The translations under genes and the position numbers were made by a program. Shown piece by piece: positions 21,389-32,440 of a DNA stretch of 64,000 nt. The stretch covers positions 5,343,501-5,407,500 of the forward strand of contig OX637394.1 in NCBI GenBank assembly GCA_951799425.1, written 5' to 3'. Positions within the stretch are counted from its first letter, which is position 1. Each line of letters opens with the position of its first letter. The stretch is from Ilex aquifolium (Eukaryota; Streptophyta; Magnoliopsida; Aquifoliales; Aquifoliaceae). The notes below the pieces were generated by a model, which searched no databases, was not told the origin of the DNA, and worked only from the letters and a program-made list of their open reading frames with translations.

Positions 21389-21833
21389 GGGCTTGTTTGG
21401 TATGTTTTTGGGGAGGGGTTTGGATTGGCTTGTCCAAACCTGGGTTTGATTAAAGATTGGATTCAAAGATGGGATTTAATATTTAATGTTGTCCATACCC
21501 ATGTTTGGTATGCGCAGGGATATATGACTATTATGATAATATATTTGTATATAAATGACTATTTTACCCCTTAACCAATTTAATATATGGAGTATATAAG
21601 ATATATGGGGATATAAATGTCATTTGGATGTTAAACCAACAAACCCACATGTGAAACCCCCCCCCCCCCCATGGGTTTCATGAAACCCAAGTTCATGGGT
21701 TTCATGACCGGGCCTACACCGGGCCGGGTTTCATAACCCTGGACTGGATGTACATTGCCAAACATGGGTTTGAGGGGTTTATTCCCTAACCCATGTTCCC
21801 AAACCCCTCCAAACCCGCATACCAAACAAGCCC
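21389..21833. mobile_element. Tourist-like (PIF/Harbinger) MITE, first of a pair
   Basis: Terminal inverted repeats GGGCTTGTTTGGTATG and GCATACCAAACAAGCCC bound a 445-bp element. It is flanked by TTA at 21386-21388 and TTA at 21834-21836. The interior contains CCATGTTTGGTATGCG and an AT-rich block shared in inverse orientation with the neighbouring MITE. No coding capacity. Confidence 0.82.
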
Positions 21834-21836
21834 TTA

Positions 21837-22272
21837 GGGGCTGTTTGGTATAAGGGTTTGGGAGGGGTTTGGATTGTGGGTTGGGGAATAAACCCCTTAA
21901 ACCCATGTTTAGCCTAGGGTTTGAAAACTCAGCCCGTTGGATGGCCCGGTCATGAAACCCACATACTTGGGTTTCATGAAACCTAAGGGGGCATGTTTGA
22001 TATGGGGGTTAAGGGGTTTAATATACAAATGACATTTATACCCCCATATATCCTATATATAATATACCCCATATATACAAATTGGTTAAGGGGTAAAATA
22101 GTCATTTATATACAAATATATAATCATAATAATCATATATTCCTGCGCATACCAAACATGGGTATAGACAGCATTGAATGTTAAATCCCATCTTTGAATT
22201 CCATCTTTAGGTCAAACTCGGGTTTGGACAATTCAATCCAAACCCCTCCCAAAAAACATACTAAACAAGCCC
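21837..22272. mobile_element. Tourist-like MITE, second of the pair, inverted
   Basis: Begins GGGGCTGTTTGGTATAAGG and ends CATACTAAACAAGCCC, with TTA at 21834-21836 (shared with its neighbour) and at 22273-22275. The interior block at 22000-22170 is the inverted, diverged counterpart of 21485-21635. The two MITEs together form a roughly 880-bp palindrome-like unit. Confidence 0.8.
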
Positions 22273-22275
22273 TTA

Positions 22276-23031
22276 TCCCACTAGAGGGTTTGGATTAACT
22301 TTTTCTACCCATTTCAAACCAAAATCCTTCTTTACAAAGATGAGATTTAATGTTGAATCCGGGTCATACCCATGTTTGGTATGTAACACATACACATGTA
22401 GGACTTACAGATATATCATAATTATTAACAACTATTTGTCCTATAAATGACTGTTTTACCCTTGATCATACTCATGTTAAGGGGTACAATTATCTTTTAT
22501 ATTCTTAACCCGTTATCCCACTAGAGATTATGACTATTACACTAGAGATTATGATACTTGATTAAAAGCATATTCTAGAAGCTCCAAGTAGGGTTGTTAA
22601 TTGAGCTAAACATTGCGAGTTTGAACTTGAGTTTATCGAACTCGTTATTTTAAACAAGCTTAAAAAATTATTCAATTTTGACTTATTTAGAAAATGAGCC
22701 AAGTCCGAACCTAAGTAACTCGGCTATTTTACATATAAATAAACCGAATCGAGCCTTTTAAGCTCTTTTTTCTAAATAAACCTTAAAATTTGTTCAAATT
22801 CGATTCTTTTAAAACACGAGTCCCGAGTAACTTTGCTTGATCACCGGTCCGAACTCCAATACACACAACCTGAAGCTCTACCTGAGGTCAAAAAGCTTCG
22901 TACCATACAAAAAATTATGTAGTTCACAAGATCCATTTAAGTCACAGAAACGCTTCGAAGTTTTCATACAATAATCTAGCTGTAATGGTACATTCTCCAA
23001 CCAAGGCCCGAGCCAGACAGTGGGCAACCTA
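22276..23031. other. intergenic sequence with worn repeats
   Basis: At 22300-22500 a third, decayed relative of the MITE interior is visible (ATACCCATGTTTGGTATG at about 22366). At 22590-22850, alternating GAGTTTGAACTTGAG-like motifs suggest an old transposon. No gene. Confidence 0.45.
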
Positions 23032-23040
23032 AACCATATA

Positions 23041-23917
23041 GGTGGCTTCATCCATAAATCTCTATTCTCACCCTATTTAATTTTTTATTATTAAATTATT
23101 AAATTCATCCTTTCTATACCCACCTAAACTTACAGCATGTCACGTACACCCCTTTATAAGTAAACCTACTTTATATTTTTTCATAATTAAGGTTTTATTT
23201 TCTATCTCATCTCACACACTCACAAAAACACTTTTTTAATATGAATTTTTTCAGTGAGATACAAATTAATATTACTTCTCAATTTAATTATATGTTTGAT
23301 TTCATGTTTGTTATATAGATTTTTATTATTTTCGGTATGTTTTGATATCTATGTCGAGTTTAATAATTTTTTATTTAGAATTTATATATATATATATATT
23401 ATCTATTCTTTTTTATCTTGTTAAGGTTTTGCATCTATGCTTTTTTTTTTTTCTTGTTCAATTTTGTGTCTATGCTTGATGCTTTTTTTTTATTTTTTCA
23501 TATTCGATTTTGCGTCTTGTAGTTTTATTTGTTCTTTTAATCTTTTTTTATTTTTTTCCTTCTTTTTTCTGTTTGATTATTTCTTTCTGTTTTTTTTTGT
23601 TATTTCGGTTTTTTCTTTTTTCTTTTTTCTTGTTTCAGCATGCTTGTTTTTTTTTTACTTGTTTCGTTTTTAGTTAGTTTTTTTTCTTCTTATTTTGTAA
23701 ATATATTTATGCATTCAAACTAATTATCTTCTTTCATTATTTTTTTTCTTACAATGACTTATTTCATTAAAGAGGTGTACATAGAATGAGTGAACTTAAC
23801 TATTAATGGGGTGTATGTAGCATGAGGTGTACATAGAAAGAGTGGACTTAGTAGTTTGATAATGAGAAATTAAATGAGGTGGAGATAGAGATTTGTGGGG
23901 TGGGAATAACTCTACCC
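23041..23917. mobile_element. non-autonomous Mutator-like element (copy 2)
   Basis: Same family as 8059-8996, sharing terminal CACCTCATTTAATTT, internal GATTTCATGTTTGTTATA and the T-rich TTTTTCTTGTTTC section. The right terminus reads (reverse complement) GGGTAGAGTTATTCCCACC; the left terminus is worn. Flanks are AACCATATA (23032-23040) and AACCATACA (23918-23926), an 8-of-9 match to a 9-bp duplication. No coding capacity. Confidence 0.78.
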
Positions 23918-23926
23918 AACCATACA

Positions 23927-24410
23927 ATATTAAAATTTTAAATGTTCACAAAAATATAGTTTCATTAATAAAATGTCAATTAAAGGGACAACTCATACGC
24001 ATGAGCGATATCCAAAAGGAGCCAATAAAAAAAAAAACTAACTGTAAATTTATTTATAAGATTTAACAAAAAATTTCGAATCTAAAAAATTGGGCTCAAT
24101 CATATATCGAATCTATAAATGGGAAGATCCAAATTGTCGAGCATCAGATAAATCTTAGATAACAACATAAATAATAAGCAGAATCTTTTACTATATTGTA
24201 CTCTAAAAAAATAAATTATAGGAGAGGACTACAAGCCCCAATTTCATTTCAGTAGTAGAGATATTTAGCCTTTTAAAGCATTTTGTCAATATTTACAAGT
24301 AAGACCCTTATATTTGTCAAAATAACATAACTATCTATAAATTTTTAAAATTATACTCTCTAAAAAATTTTAAAATTCCAGCGGGGGTGGGGGCAAAGGG
24401 TCCGCCGGTG
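23927..24410. other. AT-rich spacer
   Basis: No gene. The part at 24235-24380 resembles short motifs seen near the AUG3-intron hAT (TTTTAAAATT with GGGGGCA), which may be a decayed relative of that element's end. Confidence 0.35.
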
Positions 24411-24415
24411 CCTCC

Positions 24416-24979
24416 TGATGATGCACAAATTGGCTTTTGTGCACCACAGTCAAGTAAATAATATAAAATGCAATGAACAAGCAATTAATGACAAATATAG
24501 CAAATAAAGGACCAACACGGAGAGATTTATAGTGGTTCGGCCGTGGCCTACGTCCACTTTGAATGGCAACGGTGGCCTTTGGTGTTATTTATTGATTAAT
24601 AATCGTCACCGGAGCTACAGAGCTTTGAGGGAAAGAGGAGCAACCACCTTGTGGTATTGAGGTAGGAGATGAGGTATTCTTGGGAGGTGTGCCCTAGATG
24701 GTGAGAGGGCTTACCTTTTATAGAGCTAGGGTCTTGAGGTGAGGTGGTGACGTGAGGGATGGGTTTCCTAATTAGGTAGGGTTTCTCCGTGCGCCGCATC
24801 TTTTTCCTTCGTACTCCAATTCCTAAGGAGGAGGGCCCTAGATGGATTGGACTTGGATATAGCCTTGGTGGGTCTTTGCACTTTGGGCTTCATAGGGCCT
24901 GCTGGGTCTTCATGAGTTTAGGTCTCTGATCACAATTGGGCTTCAACATGGATTTGGGCCTTTTGGGCCTGACCCATCA
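24416..24979 (-). repeat. 3' LTR of the gag-only retrotransposon
   Basis: 564 bp, TGATG...CATCA. Differs from its partner at about five positions, for example GTGTGCCCTAG against GCGTGCTCTAG and GCCTTGGTGG against GCCTTAGTGG. The 67-codon open frame at 24596-24799 occurs in both LTRs and is not a gene. Confidence 0.92.
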
Positions 24980-25350
24980 TTTGCCCCCCAATGCCCCGTG
25001 TCCTAGGAAACTTGGGCAAGGGGGCATTTACTTGAATCTTGAGTTCTTGGTGGTGTAGACTTCCTTTGCTAGATAACTCTTCCCTTCCAAGATATTATTC
25101 TTGTGAGGAAATTTTCCTTGGGTGCTCATTGATCAAGAGAATGTTGGAGAGGCGAGGCAAAGTGGGCGAGTGGAATGCTTGGGCGCTGGTTCGGGTAACA
25201 GATTGGGCGCCATAGGCGCTAATCCAGGCGGCATAAGAGTTGATTTGGGCGAGATAGGGGATGGTCCAGGTGGTGGTGGACGAGAAGACCAGCTGGGCGC
25301 CATAGGCGCTGGTTCGGGAGGCTCCTTGGGCGCCATAGGCGCTGGGCAAT

Positions 25351-25546
25351 CAGCCCCTATGCTAGGCGGGCATGGGCGACCAGCCCATGTGCTGGGAGAG
25401 CTTGGGCGAGATGCCCATGTGCCAGGAGAGGTTGGGCGAGATGCCCATGTGCTGGGAGATCATGGGCGAGATGCCCATGTGCTAGGAGAGATTGGGCGAG
25501 ATGCCCATGTGCTAGGAGAGGTTGGGCGAGATGCCCATGTGCTGAT
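25351..25546. repeat. 30-bp minisatellite, about 6.5 units
   Basis: Units are 30 bp with the core ATGCCCATGTGCTGGGAGAG then NTTGGGCGAG, starting at 25351, 25381, 25411, 25441, 25471, 25501 and 25531. Because 30 is divisible by three, frames stay open (GRDAHVLGEV repeated), which explains the long plus-strand open frame here. Confidence 0.9.
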
Positions 25547-25854
25547 GAGGAGACCTAGGCGCCTGAGGAGGAGGGCAGGTCGCCTGGCGTGATGGCCTGG
25601 GCGCCAGGGGTCCTTGGATGACCTTGTGTGCTCCCTGCTAATTTAACTCCTTGAGCTTGATGAGCTTGACCGGGTTGACCATATTGGGCTGGATTTACTA
25701 GATCTCTTGGAGTCGGGCCCTTGGGCTTGTAACATGAACTGGGCCCTTGGGCTTGGCCCATCATTTGCACCCTATGCCCTGTGTCCAATGGAACTTGGAG
25801 AGGAGGGCATTCGGTTGAATTTGAATTTTCGGCTGACCGGCATAACTGGAAAAT

Positions 25855-26249
25855 CTTCGGGAGGCCAAAACAGCTGTTTCTAAGCCTTTTTTGGACTTTT
25901 TACAGCATCAGTCACTGCCACAGGCAGTGACTTTTTAGAGCTCGTCGAGAGCTTCGATTTGATATATTATAAGCCTCATTTGGAGCAACAGAACAAAAGT
26001 TGCCGTCAAAACTTCAAGCAGAGAGCTGTATGCTCGGTTTTGGGCGAGATGACAGATTTTGGGCGAGCTGGAAGTGTCCTAGGCGAGCAGAATTTTTTTT
26101 TTTTTTTCAAAAAAACTTCGGGAGGCCAAAACAGCTGTTTCTGAGCCTTTTTTGGACTTTTTACAGCATCAATCATAGCCAAAGGCTGTGAGTCTTGTAG
26201 AGCTCGTCGAGAGCTTCGATTTGATATATTATAAGCCCCATTTTGAGCA
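25855..26249. repeat. direct duplication of about 130 bp inside the retrotransposon
   Basis: 25855-25990 and 26116-26249 are near-identical. Both start CTTCGGGAGGCCAAAACAGC and share GAGCTCGTCGAGAGCTTCG and a GATATATTATAAGCC end. The unit carries an inverted repeat (CACTGCC...GGCAGTG in the first copy). Confidence 0.8.
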
Positions 26250-26457
26250 GCTTGGGTGAGCTGGAGCTGCCTTGGGCGAGCCTGGGGGGTCTGGACGCCC
26301 GAGAGGTATTGGGCGCCTGTGCTGGACGCCTGGGAGGTGTTGAGGGCCTATGTTGGGCGCCTAAGAGGTGTTCGGCGCCTGAGAGGTGTTGAAAAAACAA
26401 TGTTATTCCAAACATTAAAATATTTAACACAATTACTTGGAGAGAAAGGTAAGATGT

Positions 26458-26762
26458 CTGCTTGAGAACAGTGCAAAGGTAGGTGGGCTGCCTGCTTGAG
26501 ATCAGTGCAGAGGTAGGCTGTCTGCTTAAGAGCAGTGCAGAGGTAGGTGGGCTGCCTGCTTGAGAACAGTGTAGAGGTAGGCTGCCTGCTTAAGAGCAGT
26601 GCCGAGGTACGTCAAGCTTTTTTTGCGACCCGCAAGAGAGCCGCTAAGCTAGAGATAGACTACCTGTTTGAGAACAGTGTAGAGGCCAAGCTTTTTTGGT
26701 GACCCGTGAGAGAGCCACTAAGCTGGAGTTAAGCTGCCTGTTTGAGAACAGTGCAGAGGCAA
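26458..26762. repeat. tandem repeat built on CTGCTTGAGAACAGTGCAGAGG
   Basis: Five units of 28-34 bp share TGCTTGAGAACAGTGCAGAG variants. They are followed by two longer units of about 70 bp that add AAGCTTTTTTGGTGACCCG and GAGAGCCRCTAAGCT. It lies just downstream of the gag stop codon on the minus strand. Confidence 0.75.
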
Positions 26763-26763
26763 G

Positions 26764-27927
26764 TCAATATTTTGGCGATCCGCGAGATGATTCACCTCGC
26801 CTAGACTTGTTGATTTCTTCAGCATTCATATATTTTTGAGCTTTTGCCAATAGTTCTGGTATGCTCTTTGGTGGTCGCTTCATCACGGAGAAAAGGAAGT
26901 TCGATGATCGGAGGCCTCCCAGGAAGGCGGCCATGCTGACTTTTTCATCGGGTTCTTCGACCTGAAGGACCCCCTCGTTAAAACGAGTGAGGTAGCTTCT
27001 CAGGCTCTCATCTTGGTCCTGCTTTATGCTGAGCAGATGGGTGACTGGCTTCTGCTGGCGGCGTCCACCGATGAACCGTGTCACAAAGGATCTGCTCAAT
27101 TCGGCGAAGGAGCCTATGGAGGCCGGGGTGAGTTTGGCGAACCATTGTCGCGCTGATCCCTTCAAGGTGGTCGGGAATGCTTTGCACATGATTTCGTCGG
27201 GGACACTGTGCAGCTGCATTAGAGTTTTGTAAGTCTCCAGATGGTCCAGTGGATCCTTCTTCCCGTCAAAGGTCTCCACCGATGGCATTTTAAACTTTTG
27301 AGGGAGGGGGTAGTTCGCCACGTCCGGCTTGAAAGGTGTGTCAGTTCGCCTAACAAGATAGTCCACAGTCTCAGGTCCTTGCGCCTTCATGGCATTGAAG
27401 ACGTCACCTAGCTGGTTTTGCACTTCCTTGATTTTCTCATCCCAAAGATTGGGAGCTCCTCTGGGGTGGTCATGAAAGTGATTCCCATGCTCCACGCTTT
27501 GGTTTTCGCCCTCGTCCTCTTGGAGAGGAGGGTCCTCACTATGGGAAGCAGGAGGAAGGGGTGGAGGTCCTTCATGATGAGCCTCCCTGTGTAGAGCCTC
27601 CCTGTTTAGGGCGCCTAGGGGGACTCCAAAGGGGGCGCCCAGCCCTACGGGGGCGCCTAGATGTGGAGCAGCAGGGCGTGGAGCTCCTTGACCCCAAGGA
27701 CGTGGGGCTCCTCCAAGCTGTGCTCCGCCGAGTTGAGATCCTCCTCGTCCGGCGAGCATAAGTTGTAGCATCTGCTGATTTTGGGCCACCAGCTGCTGCA
27801 TGGTCTCCAACATTTGTTGAGGGTTTGGAGCTGGAGCATTTGGCACATGGTTGGCAGGTGGAGGAACCTCCTCCTCTCGTGGAGGATTGTCCTCATGCTG
27901 GTTCATGGATCTGGTAGTGATCGCCAT
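26764..27927 (-). CDS. retrotransposon gag polyprotein (Ty3/gypsy type)
   Basis: 387 aa on the minus strand. The N-terminal 170 residues are rich in Pro, Gln and Gly (MAITTRSMNQHEDNPPREEE..., NQQMLQLMLAGRGG). Residues about 205-345 match the plant retrotransposon gag domain: FKMPSVETFDGKKDPLDHL, WFAKLTPASIGSFAEL, LSIKQDQDESLRSYLTRF and FLGGLRSSNFLF. By family, gag assembles the cytoplasmic virus-like particle that packages element RNA. The protein stops shortly after the domain (GESSRGSPKY) without the zinc knuckle usual for gag-pol elements, and no pol frame follows. Its start codon is 68 nt inside the 5' LTR border. With gag intact but pol lost, the element would need enzymes from a relative. 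Confidence is high for domain identity. Confidence 0.92.
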   Translation of the reverse strand: MAITTRSMNQHEDNPPREEEVPPPANHVPNAPAPNPQQMLETMQQLVAQNQQMLQLMLAGRGGSQLGGAQLGGAPRPWGQGAPRPAAPHLGAPVGLGAPFGVPLGALNREALHREAHHEGPPPLPPASHSEDPPLQEDEGENQSVEHGNHFHDHPRGAPNLWDEKIKEVQNQLGDVFNAMKAQGPETVDYLVRRTDTPFKPDVANYPLPQKFKMPSVETFDGKKDPLDHLETYKTLMQLHSVPDEIMCKAFPTTLKGSARQWFAKLTPASIGSFAELSRSFVTRFIGGRRQQKPVTHLLSIKQDQDESLRSYLTRFNEGVLQVEEPDEKVSMAAFLGGLRSSNFLFSVMKRPPKSIPELLAKAQKYMNAEEINKSRRGESSRGSPKY

Positions 27928-27994
27928 TGTTTCAGTAAAAATGGATTGTGTTTAGGAATGAGAATTCTATCGATTCCCACAGACGGCGCCAAAC

Positions 27995-28558
27995 TGATGA
28001 TGCACAAATTGGCTTTTGTGCACCACAGTCAAGTAAATAATATAAAATGCAATGAACAAGCAATTAATGACAAATATGGCAAATAAAGGACCAACACGGA
28101 GAGATTTATAGTGGTTCGGCCGTGGCCTACGTCCACTTTGAATGGCAACGGTGGCCTTTGGTGTTATTTATTGATTAATAATCGTCACCGGAGCTACAGA
28201 GCTTTGAGGGAAAGAGGAGCAACCACCTTGTGGTATTGAGGTAGGAGATGAGGTATTCTTGGGAGGCGTGCTCTAGATGGTGAGAGGGCTTACCTTTTAT
28301 AGAGCTAGGGTCTTGAGGTGAGGTGGTGACGTGAGGGATGGGTTTCCTAATTAGGTAGGGTTTCTCCGTGCGCCGCATCTTTTTCCTTCGTACTCCAATT
28401 CCTAAGGAGGAGGGCCCTAGATGGATTGGACTTGGATATAGCCTTAGTGGGTCTTTGCACTTTGGGCTTCATAGGGCCTGCTGGGTCTTCATGAGTTTAG
28501 GTCTCTGATCACAATTGGGCTTCAACATGAATTTGGGCCTTTTGGGCCTGACCCATCA
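27995..28558 (-). repeat. 5' LTR of the gag-only retrotransposon
   Basis: 564 bp, TGATG...CATCA, partner of 24416-24979. It should carry the element promoter on the minus strand; a TATA-like site was not established. Confidence 0.92.
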
Positions 28559-28563
28559 CCTCC

Positions 28564-31130
28564 AACTCTTAACTTTGACTGCACAACGTTCATGTCCTAA
28601 CAAAATGGATGGGAACCAATCAAATAGCATAAGGAAAGGTCCGTATGTTATGACATGACACGAACTCGATACAAAATTAATGAACTAGAATCAATCATAT
28701 ACATCAATGTAAAAGCCTCACATGATCACATTCATATTGCGTACTCCTCTTTTGGGTTAAATGGGGGGTATGACTTTTATGCATTACTAGAATGGATTTT
28801 TATGCCAAGAACTTTGGCATAAATTGGGTGCTTTTCCATCATTCAAGCTAGAAACTCTGCACACGACAAGCAGCAGATAGTCCGATTCTGAAGCTGATCA
28901 AAACAAGCCTAAAGGGATGCATCTTTGAAAATTCTGACTCATTCTTGCCTTTTTTTTTTTTTTAGAGAATCTGCTTTCCGTCTACCCCTTGTCTCTCAAA
29001 GTTAGAGACGTAATTAGAGCGTAGACTTGTTAACCCGTCAACATAGTTCAAGTGACAAAGTTTAGAAATATTATTAATGACTTAATTTAAAAATATATTG
29101 TGAGGACTTAATTTATTATGATCATTGCATTCGTAGTCGGTGATTACATTAAATGAACTCTATTACAAACCAATGGATAAAAGCATTAAGTCTCCAAATT
29201 GGGACTCTATAAGAAACCGTCAAATTGACTCTATTCTCGTAGTTTATAGGTGACTACATGTATCTTAAATTTGCGTAATCGTCATCAATCAAAAAATACG
29301 TGATTGAAACAGTTTTAGAGTAGTTTCAAGTTTAAAACAACAGTGTTTCGTACTTCTTGTAAGCAAATCACATCAGAACAAAGACACGAAATATATTTTT
29401 TTCAAAAAGTTGCACAAAATATACATAGAAGACAAACTAAAATTAATGATTAGTTAAGTTAAAAGAAATTAAATTTTAAGTTTAAAAATACTAATTAAAT
29501 ATGAAATTAAATTATCTATTAGACTATTTTACTTAAAGCTTATACCTCTAAACTTGTCCAAACCAATCAAAAAACAGCCCCTTAAGCGTAAATGACCGGT
29601 GACTTTTTGGGCCTCACCCTTTCTAGTGTTTATGGCTTTTTACAGATCATTAAAGTTTGGTTCAAAAAATGAAACTTCCTCGACAACCTTGTGCTTCATT
29701 GACCATATAGTTTTGCTGTTGGTCCACTAAAAGAAATCTAGGTAATTCAACGGTGGAGATTGACTGAAATTTTCAAAGGAGAATCCACAGCCCTTTATTT
29801 CTTTCCCAGAACGTACGCAGAACAATGCGGCTATAGCATATGCCAAACAGTGGAAATCCATAGGGGGTTGACTAAAGGCATGATAGAAGAGGTTGTTTGG
29901 TTGGAGGATTTTGAATGTTACAAGGAGATATCTAAACGAAAATGAATTGATCATCTAATAATAATTTAATAATTATGTAAAATGGACTATATTCAAAAAT
30001 TGGGATTCACTTACCCACTTGTTTATTTATTATTGGACGGTTATACTGCGTGACAATACTGACATGGTGCACTCATTACACCCAATATTTATTCTGATAC
30101 GATGCATGGTTACATTCAAACACGAGTTATGACTAATATATTTACGAGGTTTATCTCTAAATTTGTTAAGAATTCGATACAAAAATCGTAATCTCTTACG
30201 AATGTTCATAACAGTAGCCATTCGGGACACTTACGATCTACGAATGAGATTATTTTAAATCTAAAAATACTTACTATAAAGCAAACCGAATCGTTTCATA
30301 TCATTATATCATATTGTTGACGCATCTAATCAATCTCAATCAATGTTCGTTTGTGATAAATTATGGAATAATTAGATGATAATTATATTAAAAGATTCTG
30401 ATGATAACGTATCTAACTAAATAAATCTGAATTTACATATAAAAATAAACCAATTGATTAAAAAGCAAAATCACGACACGCCTTCTAAATTCTAGTGTCC
30501 GTCGTGGAACATAAAGAAAGCATAAAAACAGAAGAGTCCCAAAGCACTGGGGAATGTTTCGAGCTCCTCACTGTGTGTTCACGCTCTGTCCTATTAAAAT
30601 GCTATTTTAACACCCCAACCATACAACTAAATATTGAATATGGATGAGCAAAAAAAAAAATATTGAATATGGAGAAATGTGGGCCCCTTTATACAAAGAG
30701 TCGTACCAAGGATCGAGACGAGAAAATATTATTTGGATCTAATCGGAAGACTTAATTTAACGTGACCGGTGGATGAGTTTATTTGAAATTGTCGGATAGG
30801 TTTATTGAAGATTACCCTATTTTATATTATAGATTATAGATGTAGTGAAGAACACAAGAAAAAAGAATATTAAAAAAATCTGGATTTTTTTTCCTTTTAA
30901 CATGATATCAAATCACCTATTTTATGGACATTGATACCCCACCTATCGATTTAATTATGGTGATATGTGACTATCAATTGAAAAAAATATTAAAATAAAA
31001 ATATATACATTTTTCATTGAATGACAAATTAAGGTATAGTATTAAAAGTTGGACCTATTTGTAAGCGAACCTCCAATTTTTTTGGTGAATAATGGGCGAT
31101 TGACCTTTTAATGAAATTGATGAAAATAAT
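28564..31130. other. AT-rich intergenic sequence
   Basis: No exon recognised. The short frame at 29760-29945 has mixed composition but no family resemblance. The stretch contains many decayed AT-rich motifs; no bounded transposon was identified. Confidence 0.5.
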
Positions 31131-31877
31131 TGGGTAATTACCATTCACACCTCCTCTAGATAAGCATATATTTAATGATTCTCCATCCATTATTCAAAAC
31201 ACACTAACATCTTTTTTTTAGTTTATATTTAAACATCACTGACACCTCAGCTGTTAAACCACCGTTTCTAACAGAAAAAAATCATCTAAAATATCAAAAT
31301 TGTCCCTACATAAATTCCAAACAAATTTTCTACAAAAAAATTGATTAAAATTCGAGCCGATTAAATTTTATTTTTCTACGTATTAAAATTTGAGCTGATT
31401 AAAATTCGATTCGAGCTAATTAATTTTTTTTTTATGTATTAAAATTCGAGCTGTTGGAGCTCAACCTAAACTGTTAGCGCCGATTAAAATTCTATTTGAG
31501 TCGATTAAAATTTATATTTCTTTATGTATTAAAATTTAGACAAATTAAAATTCGATTCAAGCTAATTAAAATTAGTTTTTTACGTATTAAAATTTGAGTC
31601 GATTAAAATTTATATTTTTTTATGTATAAAAATTCGGGTTGGTTAAAATTCAATTCGGGCTTATTAAAATTATATTTTAATCGGCCCGAATCAAATTTTA
31701 ATAAGTAAAAAAAATAATTTTTAATCAACTCAAATTTTAATACGTAAAAAATAAATTTTAATTAGCTCAAATAGAATTTTAATTGACCCAAATTTTAATA
31801 CATAAAGAAATTTTGAAAATAGATGGGGTTTCATTGAAGATATGCTTGATTTAAGAGGTGTAGATGACATTTTTCTT
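31131..31877. repeat. foldback-like repeat of GATTAAAATTCGAG units
   Basis: Weak terminal inverted repeats (ACCATTCACACCTCCTCTAG on the left; the complement on the right reads ATCTACACCTCTTAAATC) bound an interior made of roughly 40-60-bp units. The units contain GATTAAAATTCGAGCY and TACGTATTAAAATTTGAG, in direct order to about 31670, then inverted to 31810. No coding capacity. Confidence 0.55.
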
Positions 31878-32437
31878 AAAACATATCATTGACAATTTAG
31901 TAAAATTGTATTAATTAAGTGTCACAGTTACACTACGTTAACAGTACCACGTAGTATAATCGGTTAGTCCCCACAGAAATTCATAATTACACAATCATGT
32001 AATAAATTACTACCTTCATATAAACAATCTATATAAAGAAGTGAGCTTTATTTTATGTATTTTATAATTTTTTATTAAATAATTATACCACGTGATATTA
32101 CCAACGTAATATAACCACTACGCCTAATATTTACTCTCAAACTCAAATTAGATAGAAGTAGCATTTTCCATAATCCATTGGCCCCAAGCCACATCACTTC
32201 TTTCCATTTTCCCATTTTATTTCCATGCGGTCCTCACTCCTATTTTTCTTTGAGTAATGTATTGAGATTTAATTTATTGATTTAATTTGTTAATTTAATT
32301 TATTATAATTATTTGATTGATTGTGAGTTTTATCAAATATTAAAAATTAATATTAATTTAAATTATAATAAAATTATATCATTAGGTCCACAGATTATTA
32401 AATTCCAAATAACATTACCTTTTTTTGACCTTTTCCC
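31878..32437. other. AT-rich spacer
   Basis: No gene or bounded repeat seen. Confidence 0.5.
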
Positions 32438-32440
32438 ATA

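Larger units (their letters stand above)
24416..28558 (-). mobile_element. complete gag-only LTR retrotransposon (TR-GAG type)
   Basis: Two 564-bp LTRs (24416-24979 and 27995-28558) begin TGATG and end CATCA. They are flanked by the perfect 5-bp duplication CCTCC (24411-24415 and 28559-28563). The element is read on the minus strand, so the LTR at 27995 is its 5' LTR. Immediately inside that LTR the minus strand reads TTTGGCGCCGTCTGTGGG, a common plant Ty3/gypsy primer-binding-site region. Inside the other LTR is a purine tract, TTGGGGGGCAAA. The only coding region is gag; protease, reverse transcriptase and integrase are absent, replaced by minisatellite-rich DNA. I count about five differences between LTRs (roughly 99% identity), so insertion is recent. 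Confidence 0.93.

Noticed and set aside
25122-25592. 156-codon frame with repeated GRDAHVLGE
   Set aside because: The 30-bp minisatellite keeps the frame open by arithmetic, and it lies antisense within a retrotransposon.
28175-28378. 67-codon frame present in both LTRs
   Set aside because: Part of the LTR, duplicated with it at 24596-24799; no known protein.
29760-29945. 61-codon frame with mixed, protein-like composition
   Set aside because: No recognised family, no splice partners and no promoter; left as intergenic.
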